From contig NC_055996.1 of assembly GCF_018446385.1 (NCBI RefSeq), positions 133,078,245-133,142,244 of the forward strand: a stretch of 64,000 bases of DNA. The letters are read 5' to 3'. The DNA is from Zingiber officinale. Its lineage: Eukaryota > Streptophyta > Magnoliopsida > Zingiberales > Zingiberaceae. The notes beneath the pieces are model-generated. The model searched no databases. It saw nothing but the letters and a program-made list of their open reading frames with translations, and was not told the DNA's origin. The stretch's first letter is position 1. The number at the start of each line of letters is the position of its first letter. Positions 19,468-31,150 of the stretch are shown here, piece by piece. The position numbers were made by a program, and so were the translations under genes.

Positions 19468-21706
19468 TCAACCGATTCTCGAGTTATCCCGGCCGAATAC
19501 TAGAGTGGTAGCCCAATTGACGGCGACGTAAAATCTGTTCCTCCAACTCACCACGCGAGTCAAATAGGCCGAACGCCATATGAACCAGCTGACGAACCCT
19601 GCCATCGAGAGACCCTTTGCATCCTATTTGATATGTCAGTTTTACAATGCACAACAATTAGTTTCAGTCTAAGGCTTTGTGCTTAAGAAAGAATAAGGAT
19701 TTGATTCTACCTTGTTCTGCCTTAGATCGACTAAGGCTTTGTACCGGCCGACAGATGCCATGCTCCCTAAATGCTTGTAGACGAAAGGATCTCCTAGAGG
19801 AACCTCTTTGGCACAATAAGCTTTCCCGGCATTCGTCTTACCGATCTGATTGAATAAGTTGGCTAAGTACTTGCCTTCCCTCTCTGCAACCTATTTGACA
19901 TATCACACAATTGTCATAATTTGACATAAAACAGATAGACGAGCTGAAGTATCAAAAGTTGGGACTGACCTGAGCCAGAGCAGGAAGAACTGGCTTCCCT
20001 GTTTGTTCAAGGAAGCCAGCACAATCCCCAAGTGCAAAAACATCTTCCGCCGAGGGAACTCGAAGCCATTGATCGACACCGATCCTGCATTCATAAATCG
20101 CCATGTTTGTTCTCGACATGATACCGAAACAGAATTGAGCAGCACAACTCAATGCCACACTAACCTTCCTCCAGGGGATTGGGGAAAGTTGAGAGATTTT
20201 ATGAACTGAGAAGGCCCAACCCCAGTCGACCAGACTAGGAGACCATAAGGAACGCTTGTTCCATCGTTAAGGTGGATCACTTCCGGAAGCACCTCTTTGA
20301 CGACACCGCGCACGAGGCGAACTCCAGACTGGAGAAGAATGCACACAAATTGTTCGACGATTAGCCACACTCGCAGACAAGGACAAAAAATGGCACTTGC
20401 TAGCATCTACATTACCCTTGTCAAGTGATTCGTTGCATATTGCCTCAAGCTAATATCGAACGACGACAGTATCTCATTTGCCTGCTCAAGAAACCATCAA
20501 GCCTCGTCAAGTGATTCGCCTGGTTTTATCTTGAAGGAAAAGGAAGAAGCATGATGTTGAACTTGAAGGGTTCACCTCGATGAGAGTCACTCGAATGTAG
20601 TCCTTCACATGCGAATACCTTTCGCGCACATCTTTCATGATGAAATCGCTGAGTTCACCGCTGAATTCTACTCCGGTCGGGCCGCCGCCTACGACAACGC
20701 AGTGCAGAAGTCGCTTCTTCTCGTCCTCGGATATGCCTGCACATTCCACACGAAAACACAGTGATGATCGGAACTTGGAGGAAATTTGCTAAGAGCAGAT
20801 GCAGATGCCACTTGCCGGGGGATTCGGAGAGCATCAGGTTCAAGAGAAGCTTCCTCCGGATTTCTTGAGCATGGTTTACCTCGCGGAGAAACATGGCGTT
20901 CTCTTTGACTCCTTTGATGTTAAAGGTCAGAGGGTCCGCACCGGCTGCGATGACCAGCTTGTCGTATGCAACTCTGAAGCGGTGGGGGGAATGAGGCGGC
21001 TGCCCGTCGCCGGGAACGGACTCACAGTACACCTGCAAACGGCTGAAACAGTCAGCACAAGTCGAGGGAGTTGCCGTCGGATATGGTGTAGAGGAGTGGT
21101 TGAGCTGGTTGCCTCGTGTTTGTCGGTGTCGATGCCGGTGCAGGAGGCGAGGTAGAAGTAGGAGTCGGGGGATCTGGCGAGGGCGGACTGGATCCGGCTG
21201 ACCGGCTCGGCGACGGAGCGGAACTCGAGCGTCCCGACGCAGGTGGAGGCCAGCAGAGGCGTGAAGACCATGTGGTTCCTGGGGGAGATGCACACGATGT
21301 CGTAAAGCTTCGCGTCCAGGCCTTTGAGGAACCGGCAGCCGGCCCAGCCGGTGCCGAGGACCACAACCCTGGGTTTCTGGCCGGGCTTGGTGGCCTCCAG
21401 CCCCGGCAGCCTCTCGTCGTCTTCGTCCGCCAACTCGTCTTTTCGGGCGGCGGCCGCGGCCGAGGCCGAGGGGGATTGGGAGTGCGGCGTGTGGCTGATG
21501 GCTCTGCTCTCGTCTCCGAAGACGCCGGCTCTTCTAATCGGAGACAAGTGGCGAGCTCCATTGAGCAGAGTGTGGTACGGTTGGCCGGAGGGAACCCCGG
21601 CGCGGAAGAGCGTTTCCGGTCTGTAGTGCATGCCTCCGGCGGCCGTTCTGCTTCGTGACTGGCTCAATGCAGCCTTCGCAATCTTAGAAAAAGCCATGTT
21701 CTGCAT
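19468..21706 (-). CDS. NDA: Internal alternative NAD(P)H-ubiquinone oxidoreductase (NDA type), mitochondrial
   Basis: Single-polypeptide type II NADH dehydrogenase, bound to the matrix side of the inner membrane, that passes electrons from NADH to ubiquinone without pumping protons. Exons (3' to 5' on +): 19468-19623, 19711-19890, 19970-20084, 20165-20328, 20416-20481, 20576-20736, 20816-21032, 21113-21706. They join in frame to 550 residues. An Arg/Ser-rich presequence covers about residues 1-100. GTGWAG (118-123) binds [19 protein letters not shown] (284-299) is the NADH fold, and FALGDC (417-422) is the second flavin contact. There is no EF-hand insertion, so it is NDA rather than NDB. Introns 1 and 2 have GC donors. 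The protein ends SRIG, one residue past the SRI end known in Arabidopsis NDA proteins. The start at 21706 is the first ATG after a predicted 5' UTR intron; MAFSK at 21697 is the alternative. Confidence 0.93.
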
Positions 21707-21710
21707 CGAT

Positions 21711-21837
21711 CTACATAAACAAAGTTGTGATTTTGATCGCGTTGAGGAAGAATCAAGAACAAACATATAAAAAATAGAGATTGAACTCCAAGAAATTGGG
21801 AGAACTCCAATAAAAACTGCAAATTTGGCATCCTTAC
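21711..21837 (-). other. Predicted 5' UTR intron of NDA
   Basis: The minus strand has a strong donor CAG/GTAAGG at 21837 and an acceptor TATGTAG ending at 21711, five bases before the first ATG. Splicing here would make MQNMAFSK the natural start. Inferred from splice-site sequence only. Confidence 0.5.
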
Positions 21838-21945
21838 CTGAATGAGATGCAGATCACAAGGGGACGGAGCTTGAGCCTGAGCTTGCCGATGAAGAACAGT
21901 CGGCAACTTCACACAGTTGCAGAATTGAGAATAGGGCAAACTATA

Positions 21946-21960
21946 CATATATATTTATAG
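21946..21960 (-). promoter_or_regulatory. Candidate TATA box of NDA
   Basis: The minus strand reads CTATAAATATATATG, a good plant TATA box, about 240 bases upstream of the start codon. The predicted 5' UTR intron accounts for much of that distance. Confidence 0.45.
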
Positions 21961-21962
21961 TA

Positions 21963-23562
21963 ATGATTTTTTTTAAAAAAAAACAAAAGGAGAAAAAAAA
22001 AATCTTGACTTACTATACAAGAAAGAACGAGTTTTGAAAGGACAAATAAAAATAATTAAAAATGTGTTTTTTTTTATTGTCATTTGTCTATAACTTGTAA
22101 AAATAGAATTTGAATTTAAACTTTAATTCAATTCAATGTATTATGCTCTCTTTTTGTTGGCAGAGAATTTTTATAATAATTTAAAAAATTGGGAAGAAAA
22201 GGAAAAAAAAATAATGAGGGAAATTAAAAGAATGAAGTGCACGTTTTGTTGAAGGAATTAAATGAAGCTTTGAATTGTCCACCGTCAAGGATGGGTTGGG
22301 CACAGCAAATAATATTAATAAAATAATAAATACTAAGAATCTTAACCTAAAAAATGAGTTTTAGTTTGTATCTACATGGAATGGAATGAAATGAAATGAA
22401 ATGAGATGTGTTTTGAGGTTTTTGGTCTTATGTTCCAAAGCTCTATAGAAATGTGCGAGGAGAGGTGCAAAAATGGTATTTCCCTAAGAATTTTTCTACG
22501 AGAAGAGTTTTAGAAAATTCTTTCCAAAGAAATTTATGCCCAAACTATGAAAATACTTTATTCAAAGATCTTTTAACCCGACTCAAGTTGAAGAGACTTA
22601 TTCAATGGTGATGTCAAGTTTTATTATCTCAAATCTTAGGGTTGCTTTTTTTTTTTAAATAAATGTGAGTTACATTTTTTTATATAAATAAATGTTATTA
22701 GGGTAATTGGTCTAGTTATGAATGTACATGTCTATGATTACGTTTCCTAAGAAATAGGTGAAAAAGAAAAGCCAAGACAACAACACCACCAAGATACACG
22801 GCAGACGCCAAGATTGACTGACTGCCAAGTGCCAACCAATTCAAACGAAATTGGAACACGACCATTTTCCCCCAATTTTTTTCTTTGTTTCCATGTTTTT
22901 ATTTTCCTTCTTCCTGGTTTCGCGGAAGGTGTTTCGTTTGAGTGGCAGTTAAAGGTCTGGGACCCACCAAAACAGTTGGAAAAGAGCGAGAGTTTTTAAT
23001 ATAATTTTTCCAAATCATATTTCTTTTTTTACAAAAATCAAAAGGGCATTGTTTTTTTTTAATCACGACTTCCCATTTTAATTTTTTTCTTTTAATGAAA
23101 ATTGAAAGGGGATGCTGTTTCTTTTTTTTTTAATATTATTTTCGTCCAAAATTCTAAACGGGTCGGATGCATGGTAAGACTTATTGTTCGAGTTGTAGTA
23201 ATTACAAACCGTAAATACTACACATGTTTTAACCGTTATAATTTTTATAGTTGCTGTAACATAAATATTAGAGGAGTAGATCTAATTCACATTGTAATAA
23301 TTATAATTTTATAATTACTATCATAAATGAATCATAATCATTATAATGTAAATATTTTTTAACATATTAAATATGTACTATAGTAGTTACAAAATAGTGA
23401 TTGTTACAACATATTTATCAACTATAAAATTATAATTATTACAACAGCTCACATTTAGATTAGAAATTTAGATAGGAAAACGATCATTTTAGTGGCCTCT
23501 TCAAGAGGTCTCACACATTCTAAAAGAGGATAAATATTCATGGACCAATTGTGACAGATATC
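21963..23562. other. Intergenic DNA upstream of NDA
   Basis: AT-rich with A and T runs, and a short AATGA tandem run near 22380-22405. No gene recognised; the frame at 22814-22999 has no identifiable content. Confidence 0.5.
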
Positions 23563-24068
23563 TAGGGATGTAAATGAATCAAATCGCTCGTGAGCTATTC
23601 GAATCTCGATTCGATAAAAGTTTGTTTGAGCTCATTTAATTTGACTCGTTAAGATAAACAAGTCAAGCTCAAACTTCACAATACTCGGCTCGTTAGCTCG
23701 TGAACACGTTTGTTAAACTCATGAATCAACTTTTAAATAAAAACAATAATAATTTTGATATTGAATTTATAGATTTTACACTCTACTTATGAAAAGTATA
23801 GATAAATATATTAAATTTATTTATTAGAATAAAATTATAAACTTTAATAAGAATATTATAATTTCTCTTAAATATATAATTTAGTTTTTAATGAATATTT
23901 AAATTTATAATTTGTATTTATTAAACTCGTTTAGGTTCGATAAAAGCTCGAATAAGCTCGTGAACCATGAATATATTCGTTAAATAAAGCTCGAACTTGA
24001 CTCGATTATAAATGAACCAAGTTCAAATATTCAAGAATTCGATTCAACTCGACTCGATTACACCTCTA
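23563..24068 (+). mobile_element. 506-bp hAT-like MITE, copy 2 (inverted relative to copy 1)
   Basis: It begins TAGGGATGTAAATGAA and ends CGATTACACCTCTA, and its plus strand aligns along its whole length with the minus strand of 16662-17145. The shared segments include CTATTCGAATCTCGATTCGA and the AT-rich core. No clear 8-bp duplication flanks it, so it is older or its flanks have changed. It is non-coding. Confidence 0.75.
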
Positions 24069-24330
24069 CTGACATTCATATAAATACAAATTGTGCCAAC
24101 TCATAAAGACTATAATTATACATAATTGAAATCATTATCTTATCGACTCCTACATCGTCTTAAAAAAAAGATAAATTATGGGAGGACATTTATCCTTACA
24201 CAGGATCTTTTGCATTATAAAATTAGACATTGAGTGAGATATTTTATACCAGAAATTATTGTAGTAACCATGCATGTACTAATATTATCGTACACACTTT
24301 TTTTTATTAAAAAAAATCAAGTGAGTTATA

Positions 24331-24502
24331 TCAGCAGGGATCTTCTGATCCGTAAATTGTGGACCAGGGGATGATCCATTGATCTGGACCTTTGATTTGA
24401 ATGGACCCCATCTTTAAATAAATGGAGTTCATTCAAATCAAAGGTCCACATGTAATGGACCATCTCCTGGTCCGTAATTTGCGGACCAGGAGATCTGCTC
24501 CC
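24331..24502. mobile_element. 172-bp hairpin MITE with 8-bp duplication
   Basis: Almost the whole element is an inverted repeat. The left arm, with GATCCGTAAATTGTGGACCAG then GGACCTTTGATTTGAATGG, pairs with the right arm, with ATTCAAATCAAAGGTCC then CCTGGTCCG. The loop is near 24415. Direct repeats GAGTTATA flank it (24323-24330 and 24503-24510). It has no coding capacity, and the 8-bp duplication suggests hAT mobilisation. Confidence 0.75.
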
Positions 24503-25704
24503 GAGTTATACCTTTATTAGGAAAAAATAGGCACGCCCTTCGTATGGAGCAAAAAATAATTGCGTGGAAATTGGAGTATGAGGAAATAAATTGATGAGAC
24601 TTTGGAGAACATGGACATGCATTAAATTATACTGATTTGCATGTGCCACCGTCAGAAAAGACACGACATCGAAAACGTTTCCCACTTGAACTGTTAATAA
24701 GTCGTGTAAAATTGCAAGCGACTTTGAATGGACTTACAAAAAAAATCTAAAGATCTACTTATTTTGACGGCTCTTAATATTAATTTTATAGATATAAAAA
24801 AAAGATAAATATAAATATATAGATTATAAATATATAATGAGATAAATCTTAGATCATCACAACCAATCCTTATTATTACATTAAAGATATCATACGTTCA
24901 TCATCTGAATTACATCCGGAGACGATTTATATTTCTAAAAGCTTCCAGGTGCTGTGGAAGTATAAATAAATACGAGTGTAATGCATGCAAATAGCCATCT
25001 AATTTCAAATGAACTTGATGAACAAGCTTACCATTTGATTCGTTTAAATCGTGTTAATGCTTATGTATGAAGAAGTAAAGCTATAAAATAAAATAAATAA
25101 TACAAAAAATACCCAAAAGGGCGATTGATATAATAAAAAGACGATCAATAGCAAATGATTGTCTTCTATTGTAGGGCTATTATCACAATTCGAATTGGAA
25201 GATCGCATGGTAATAATTTTATTATTTTCCAACAATAAAATTTTATATATATATATTTTTTTACTATCTCATAAATTCTTAATTGCTCCTTTGATATATT
25301 TAACTCATGACTTAATAATCCAACTCATATCGTCGTAAACTTATATGGAATTACTTTGTATAGCAACTCTAAAAGTGATATTATTTTATATAAAGTAGTT
25401 TCAAAGTGATGATGCTGTTTTGCACAAAACAATTGTAAGATGGAGCATAGAGACATTTTATATAACAAATTATAAATAGAATGCTATTTTGAAAATTTTT
25501 GAAAGAAAAAGTACTTTTTCGATAATACCATAAAAAGATATTCTTTTAATTTTCTATCCAAATGATTTCAAAAAAACTATCTCAATGGTCCCCCATACTT
25601 GGTAAGTTTAGGTTTAATGCAAGAAAGGAACAAGGATATATATAAATAGTGCAAATATTGTATATTCATGATTATTAGAAATATTTAGCATTGGCAAGGA
25701 ATAC
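24503..25704. other. Intergenic AT-rich DNA
   Basis: No gene or named element recognised. The frame at 25044-25235 (minus) is low complexity. Confidence 0.5.
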
Positions 25705-26290
25705 TAGGGTTGTAAATGAACCAAACATTCGTGAACAAGCTTGGTGTTCGGCTTGATAAAAGCTTGTTTATGTTCATTCAATATACATAAGATTAATTAA
25801 ACAAACAATCTTGAACAACTGGTTAAGCTAAACAAACAAACTTAAACACATATGTGTTCAGCTCGTTAATGTTCGTGAACAATGTTCACAAACCATATTT
25901 ATTAATAAAACTCTTTTCAATATGATAAATAAATAATAAAATAAAATAAATAAATAAATTTAAATGATCAATCTTAATAACCAATCAAACAATCAAACAA
26001 GCTTGAATTGAGAGTTTGATAACATCTAAACGAACCAAGCTCAAGCCAAGCTCGAACCAAGCTCGAACCAAGCTCAAGTCATGCTTGAATTGAAAGTTTG
26101 ATAACATCTAAACGAACCAAGCTCAAGCAAAACTTCAAATAAGCTCAAGCTCATAAAAAATAAATCAAGTCAAACTTGAATACTCATTTCAAAAGCTTGG
26201 TTCATTTTAAGCTCAGCTCAGCTCGGTTATCTTATCAAACAAGGTTGAACACCCTAAAGTTCGACTAAGCTCGGCTTGTTTACAGCCGTA
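25705..26290. mobile_element. 586-bp MITE-like element related to copies 1 and 2
   Basis: It starts TAGGGTTGTAAATGAACC and ends TTGTTTACAGCCGTA, matching the terminal pattern of the MITEs at 16.7 and 23.6 kb with a divergent interior. It contains an internal duplication: TTTGATAACATCTAAACGAA followed by CCAAGCTC repeats occurs twice (about 26010 and 26097). It has no clear target duplication and no coding capacity. Confidence 0.6.
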
Positions 26291-26643
26291 AAAAAAACTA
26301 ATTTATATATAATCGAAGGTACTTATGGTAATGGAGAAATTAAGAATGAAATTCATAAAAACACACGCTAAACATGGATGGAATTATCTTCATGCCAAAC
26401 TTGAGAAAGCATTATACACTTCATCCATTGTTGCTTACTTGGTTCCTAAGTTGAACTTCTCATTCAACAATAACAATGATAAGCACAATGCAAAAGAAGT
26501 GAAATTAACTCTTAATTCAATTCATTTTGAAGATATGAACTCTGAAGGATCGACTTATCAGAATACATAGAATAATCTTATTTGCCCGAGCACAATATAT
26601 AAGGCAGATCCAAGTATAAGTGAAGGAGACCATGGCGATCCCA
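26291..26643. other. 3' flank of the LysM gene
   Basis: A plus-strand frame of 81 codons (26325-26570, starting MVMEKLRMKFIKTHAKHGW) is open here. I do not recognise it, and no splice or promoter evidence supports it, so I leave it uncalled. Confidence 0.35.
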
Positions 26644-27034
26644 TCAAGCGGTAGTCCCCTTGACGCAAAGCCACTGGCCTATGAAAACCTTGTCGCAATC
26701 AAGGTTAGGGTTGATCGCACTGAATTGAGCAGGCGTCAAATTGAACATCTGAGCCACTGCAAAGCATGTGTCACCTTGCTTTGCTCCGTAGACATTGTTG
26801 CACCTTGGAGCTAGAGGTGCAGGCATTGGCCTCCCGATCCCGAAAGATAAAGCTAAGAAAAAGATGTTAGTTTGATAAGAGATTTTGGAGGGAAGATTAG
26901 TACGAAAGTAAATTTAGTTTTGGATCATCTTAGCTCAGTAGCAGTTAAAGCTTACCCTCGGCCGAGGAGACAAGGAGAAGGAGAGCTAGGACGAGGGACA
27001 ATAAGTAAAATGTAGAAGATCTATTGCTTGCCAT
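26644..27034 (-). CDS. Small secreted LysM-domain protein
   Basis: Two exons (26956-27034 and 26644-26852) with a GT-AG intron join in frame to 95 residues. The first exon encodes a signal peptide: MASNRSS, then a leucine-rich core (LLSLVLALLLLVSSA), so the product is probably apoplastic. The second encodes one LysM domain of about 45 residues with YGAKQGDTCFAVAQMFNLT and INPNLDCDKVFIGQWLC. Its cysteines sit in the usual plant LysM places (RCNN, DTC, LDC, WLC). LysM domains bind N-acetylglucosamine glycans such as chitin. No kinase or GPI segment follows, so this is the short stand-alone class whose role is poorly known. A TATA box lies about 75 bases upstream. Confidence 0.88.
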
Positions 27035-27107
27035 GGCAGCTAACTCTCTTCTACTTCTTCTTCACCTCACAAAACCTCTTGTTGACCTGCAATGGCATGT
27101 AGATCCC

Positions 27108-27119
27108 CTATTTATATGA
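27108..27119 (-). promoter_or_regulatory. TATA box of the LysM gene
   Basis: The minus strand reads TCATATAAATAG, a near-consensus plant TATA box 74-85 bases upstream of the start codon at 27034. Confidence 0.6.
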
Positions 27120-27707
27120 ATTGTGAGGCAACAAAACTAAACGAGACGCTTTGGTTAAAACGCCTGGCGACCGGCTTCAATTTTGTTCAATCTGAGACAG
27201 AATAGATCAATGAATTAATGTATTTTTAAGGTCCGACGGGCTTATCCATGTTTAGATTTGCCATAACACAACAAATTTTTTGACGAAGTATAAGACACAA
27301 TTCTCCGTCGTGTCATTTGTCATCTAATTTAGCTATTTGTGAGTGAGAAGATCAAAGCACAATTGTGAAAATAACTCAATTCCAGATTACCACAACACGA
27401 AACAACATGAAGCTGCAATTGTAACCCACTTTGTAGATTTCTGTCACTTCGAACCAACTCACTGATCTATTGATATTCATGAAGCACTCGCTAGAATTTC
27501 TTAAGTAATTATACATTGAAGTAAAGCTGAAATTTTACTTGTTTATTTCATCAGCAGAATCTAACTACAAGCAGGAAGAACCTTATTTGAGTACAGCAAT
27601 CACAAGCATCTACTCTCCGACAGGCTGGGAAGTGGAGTTGGAGCAAAGTAAATGTCTGTCCAGGCGTCATTGACTACTGAATTGATGTGGACGACCAAAA
27701 TACTGCG
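27120..27707. other. Spacer between the LysM and VAP4 genes
   Basis: Contains the LysM upstream region and the 3' UTR of the VAP4-type gene. No further gene seen. Confidence 0.5.
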
Positions 27708-30170
27708 CTATATAGAATCAACCAATTCAATCTGTTGTCGAACTAGATACCTTTCCCTGCGCTCTTTCTGATAAAAAAAACAAGAATTATGTATATAATT
27801 AAAATAACAAATTTGTCCAAAAGTTTAGTGTCCAATAATGTTGTTGTTGATCAGGATATAATTTACCCATTCATCAATAACAAGCCCTTCACCCAGAATT
27901 TTTGGTCCAGTATCTTCAGGCTGTTTCTTTCGAGCCTCAACTGTAGCATCAGCCTCGGCTAGCAGTCGTTTCAATTTATCCAATTGCTTCAACATGTTCC
28001 AACATATTAGCCAAGTTATGCAGCATGTTTCAAGAAAGGGGGTGATTTGTGTAACATAATTCAACTTAATTGACTTACAGTGCTTGGACGCTCAGGATTC
28101 AAGAATACAACCCTTAGGATTTGCTCCACATAGACCTGATCTTTCTGCTCATCGAACTGTTGGACATGTATATGACCATGCCTTGGAATGTTACTTTCAG
28201 TCCAATATGCAATCAAGCAGGGATGTAGAAAACTTTTAAAGAAAAAACTAACAAGAATATTAAAAAAAAAAAAAACAGCCCGATGCACGAAACTCCCGCT
28301 ATGTGGGATCCCGGAGAAAGATCCATTGTACGTAGCCTTACCCTACTTTTTACAAGAGGCTGTTTTCATAATTCGAACTCATGACCTTTTGGTCACAAAG
28401 CAACAACTTTACCGTTGCGCCAAGACTCCCCTTCACTAACAAGAATATAAGAAAAGGAAAATATTACTGTTGATAGTGTCCAACATATGAAAGTATAGCT
28501 CAACAATTTTTCAACTATATGGTAGCATTTTAATGAGCTATCTATGTGCCACCTAAATGGCTAAAATCTTCAATGCACATTGCATGTCTTCGAATGATAC
28601 TTGAAGAATAGTGGAACATGAACAATTATTTTTTTTTAAGCATTCAGATTTAGGAGACTGCAGGTATAGAGATGCTGAATACTATCTGAAACCTATCATT
28701 CAATTTCAGGTAGTTACTAGTATTGTCTTATCTCAGGTAAAGTATTATGATTTGTACCAAACTCAATAATATATACATATGATTTATGTGTAGCAACAAA
28801 TTTACCCAAAACATAACATGTCACAATCTTCCCAATGGAAAGGTTTATTAAATGTCAATATGTTTTGCATCAAAATTAAGGTCAATAAAAGGTTTGGTTT
28901 ACGATATCTCACCAATTCAGGCACATACTCCATTTGCTCTTTGACCTTCAAACTTACAATCTTAAACTTAACCTTGGTTTTCTGATCTAGTGCTTTTACA
29001 CTGTTCTCTGGACGCTCCACGAACTTGAAAACTGCAAAATTGAAGTTTGCAATGAGACCAAAATGGCCACGTCCATATAAGAGACAACAATAAAAAGATA
29101 AGCTGAAATATGAAGGAATGAACCAGTTGCAACGATACTTTCGCCCGGAGAAAGTATTGCTCCAGGAGGGCGCATGAAACAGCTCTTTGGCGAGGTGGTT
29201 TGAAACTAATATCAGAAATTGATATCAGCAATACCTCATTCGAAACAGACTGAAGCAAAAAGATCGCAAGTGCTGGACGAACCTTAAATGCCACATGTGA
29301 TTTGCTTGTATTTTTAATCCTGATTGCACTCTTGACTTGCTTCCCAGGTTCATCTTCAACATAAAAGAATATGCAGTGAGCAAAGATGAGTAACTATACC
29401 AACCAAGAAGTTATGCATTCCAAACTTCCAATTTATGATAAAGATCAGATGAAACACAAAACACACGAGAATGAGTGAACTTATTCGCAAAATAGGAAAG
29501 TACGCAACACACTGTTCCGATGAACACTGATAAACGACAATTATAACAGGTAATTAGACCGCACAAATATAACTAATTAGTTGTAGCAAGCGAAGAAGCT
29601 TTGATCCTCGTATGATTATTAAATTTCCCCCCTAAAGATCACATAAACATCACAGGAAGAAAAAGAAAACAGTTAGTTCACCACTTCTTGTTCTATAGAT
29701 TCGACATAAAATGTAGATTTTGAGTAGATCGATCATTAAGTCAACAGGAGAAGATCAAAACTTCCCTCATTTAACACCAACTATTCAGTTTAAGCCAAAG
29801 TTGAAATTCACAGGAGTGCTACCAAAATCGGTAATTCGTCTGCGAGGAAAAGGAAATAAGGCGAATGAAACTCACAAGGGAAGTAGAGCTTGCTCGAGGG
29901 ATCGAGACGGAGGCAGCGCCGGACGGGCAGCAGCGATTTGGCCACCGACGAGACCGATCCTCTCCCGCCCCCGCCGCGGGAGGTCGTCGAGTACTGCGTG
30001 TCGGATCTCTCTGCCGCCCGCGCGTCGGGACCATGGCTGATGTGGCGGTGACTCACCGCCGCCGCCGCGGAAGACGAGGAGGAGGCGCCCGCCTGCCAGA
30101 ATGGAATCCGGCAGAGCTTCCAAATCTTTCCGCCGTCAGACGGCTCAGCCCTCTCGTCAGCTAGCGCCAT
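27708..30170 (-). CDS. Vesicle-associated protein 4-like (MSP/VAP domain)
   Basis: Exons: 27708-27767, 27867-27986, 28079-28156, 28913-29031, 29124-29205, 29283-29353, 29876-30170. All are GT-AG and join in frame to 274 residues. A Ser/Ala/Gly-rich N-terminus (1-80, starting MALADERAEPSDGGKIWKL) precedes SVAKSLLPVRRCLRLDP. The major-sperm-protein fold spans about 87-207, including NTSKSHVAFKFQTT, CFMRPPGAILSPGES and VKFKIVSLKVKEQMEYVPEL. A charged helical tail follows (KRLLAEADATVEARKK), ending with GEGLVIDEWKERRERYLVRQ. This matches plant VAP4-1/4-2 proteins, whose family links ER or plasma-membrane contact sites to partner proteins with FFAT-like motifs. As in that subgroup, no C-terminal membrane anchor is seen. 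Intron 5' of exon 28079-28156 carries a SINE. Confidence 0.93.
28261..28434 (-). mobile_element. Au-like SINE in a VAP4 intron
   Basis: The minus strand reads GGGGAGTCTTGGCGCAACGG, then GAGTTCGAATTATGAAAACA, GGGTAAGGCTACGTACAAT and GATCCCACATAGCGGGAG, with a terminal T run. This is the tRNA-derived head and conserved body of the plant Au SINE family. It is flanked by perfect 14-bp direct repeats ACTAACAAGAATAT (28247-28260 and 28435-28448). Confidence 0.9.
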
Positions 30171-31039
30171 CGCTGGCGCTGGCAGCTATCCGATCTGAAT
30201 AACGGAGAAGAAAGGAAAGCCAAAAGGAAGAGAAGGGCGGACTTGACGCCGACAGGAAGCAGGATTCAAATTCAGCGGAGGTATCAACTTCACATCCGCT
30301 TACCCACTTTGCAATATATATCCACACATTTTCCCCCACAATTACAACAACTACTCCTTAATTAGTATAACATAATATTCATTAATATTAATCATAATAA
30401 ATTATTTATATTACTTTATAATTGTTATAATCTAATATTACCATGTATTGATCAATGTTAACTAGTATTAACTAGCAATGACATATCCAAATTATAAAAA
30501 TTATGAATATGCACAATGATTAATGTTGATCAAAGTCAAAATAATAATCATAATAATAAATATATCTACTATATGATAATATTGATTATTGATAAAAATG
30601 AAATACTCATATTGTCACTATAACATGATTTATTAATGTTGATCAGAATTAAAATATTTATGTTCTATCAGTTATGATTTATAATTACTATAATATAATT
30701 TTATTTGAAATGGTAATATTGTAATAGTTATAAATTTATTGAAACTACAAAATCATCAAAAATAAAAATAATTTTAAAAATAAAAATGTACAAGATGAAA
30801 TACCCTTTTGATAAAAGGGCATCCTATATACCAAACTCCCACCAGTGAGAGGTCTGAGAAAGAGTTGAATCGTATTAGAGTAAAAGGTAATAATACTCAT
30901 CCCAGACTCTAATTATACATAGACAAATAAATTATGGAAGACATTTTATCTTAGCACAGTGACTCTTTACATTGAGAAGGTGAAACATCTAATAAAATAT
31001 TTTACATTTATTGAGAGTCAGATTATATTGAATCTATTA
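30171..31039. other. Upstream region of VAP4-like gene, AT-rich
   Basis: Non-coding; from about 30350 onward dominated by ATAAT-type low-complexity sequence. The segment from about 30810 may be part of the decayed SINE that follows. Confidence 0.45.
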
Positions 31040-31150
31040 TATACAATTTTACCTTATATTTTACAAGAAATTATTTCCATAATTCAAATATATAATTTTA
31101 AGATTATGTTGCAACAATTTTATCATCGCACGAAGACTCACTTTCAATAC
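31040..31150 (-). repeat. Decayed Au-like SINE
   Basis: The minus strand resembles a mutated version of the SINE at 28.3 kb: GAGTCTTCGTGCGATGATAA, then TTGTTGCAACATAATCTTAA and TGGAAATAATTTCTTG. Many CG to AT changes suggest an old copy. Boundaries and target duplications are unclear. Confidence 0.5.

Noticed and set aside
21116-21658. 180-codon plus-strand frame over NDA exon 1
   Set aside because: GC-rich antisense shadow of a conserved coding exon, with no recognisable domain.
26325-26570. 81-codon plus-strand frame beside a MITE
   Set aside because: No recognised similarity, no promoter or splice signal, and AT-rich composition. A real small protein cannot be excluded.
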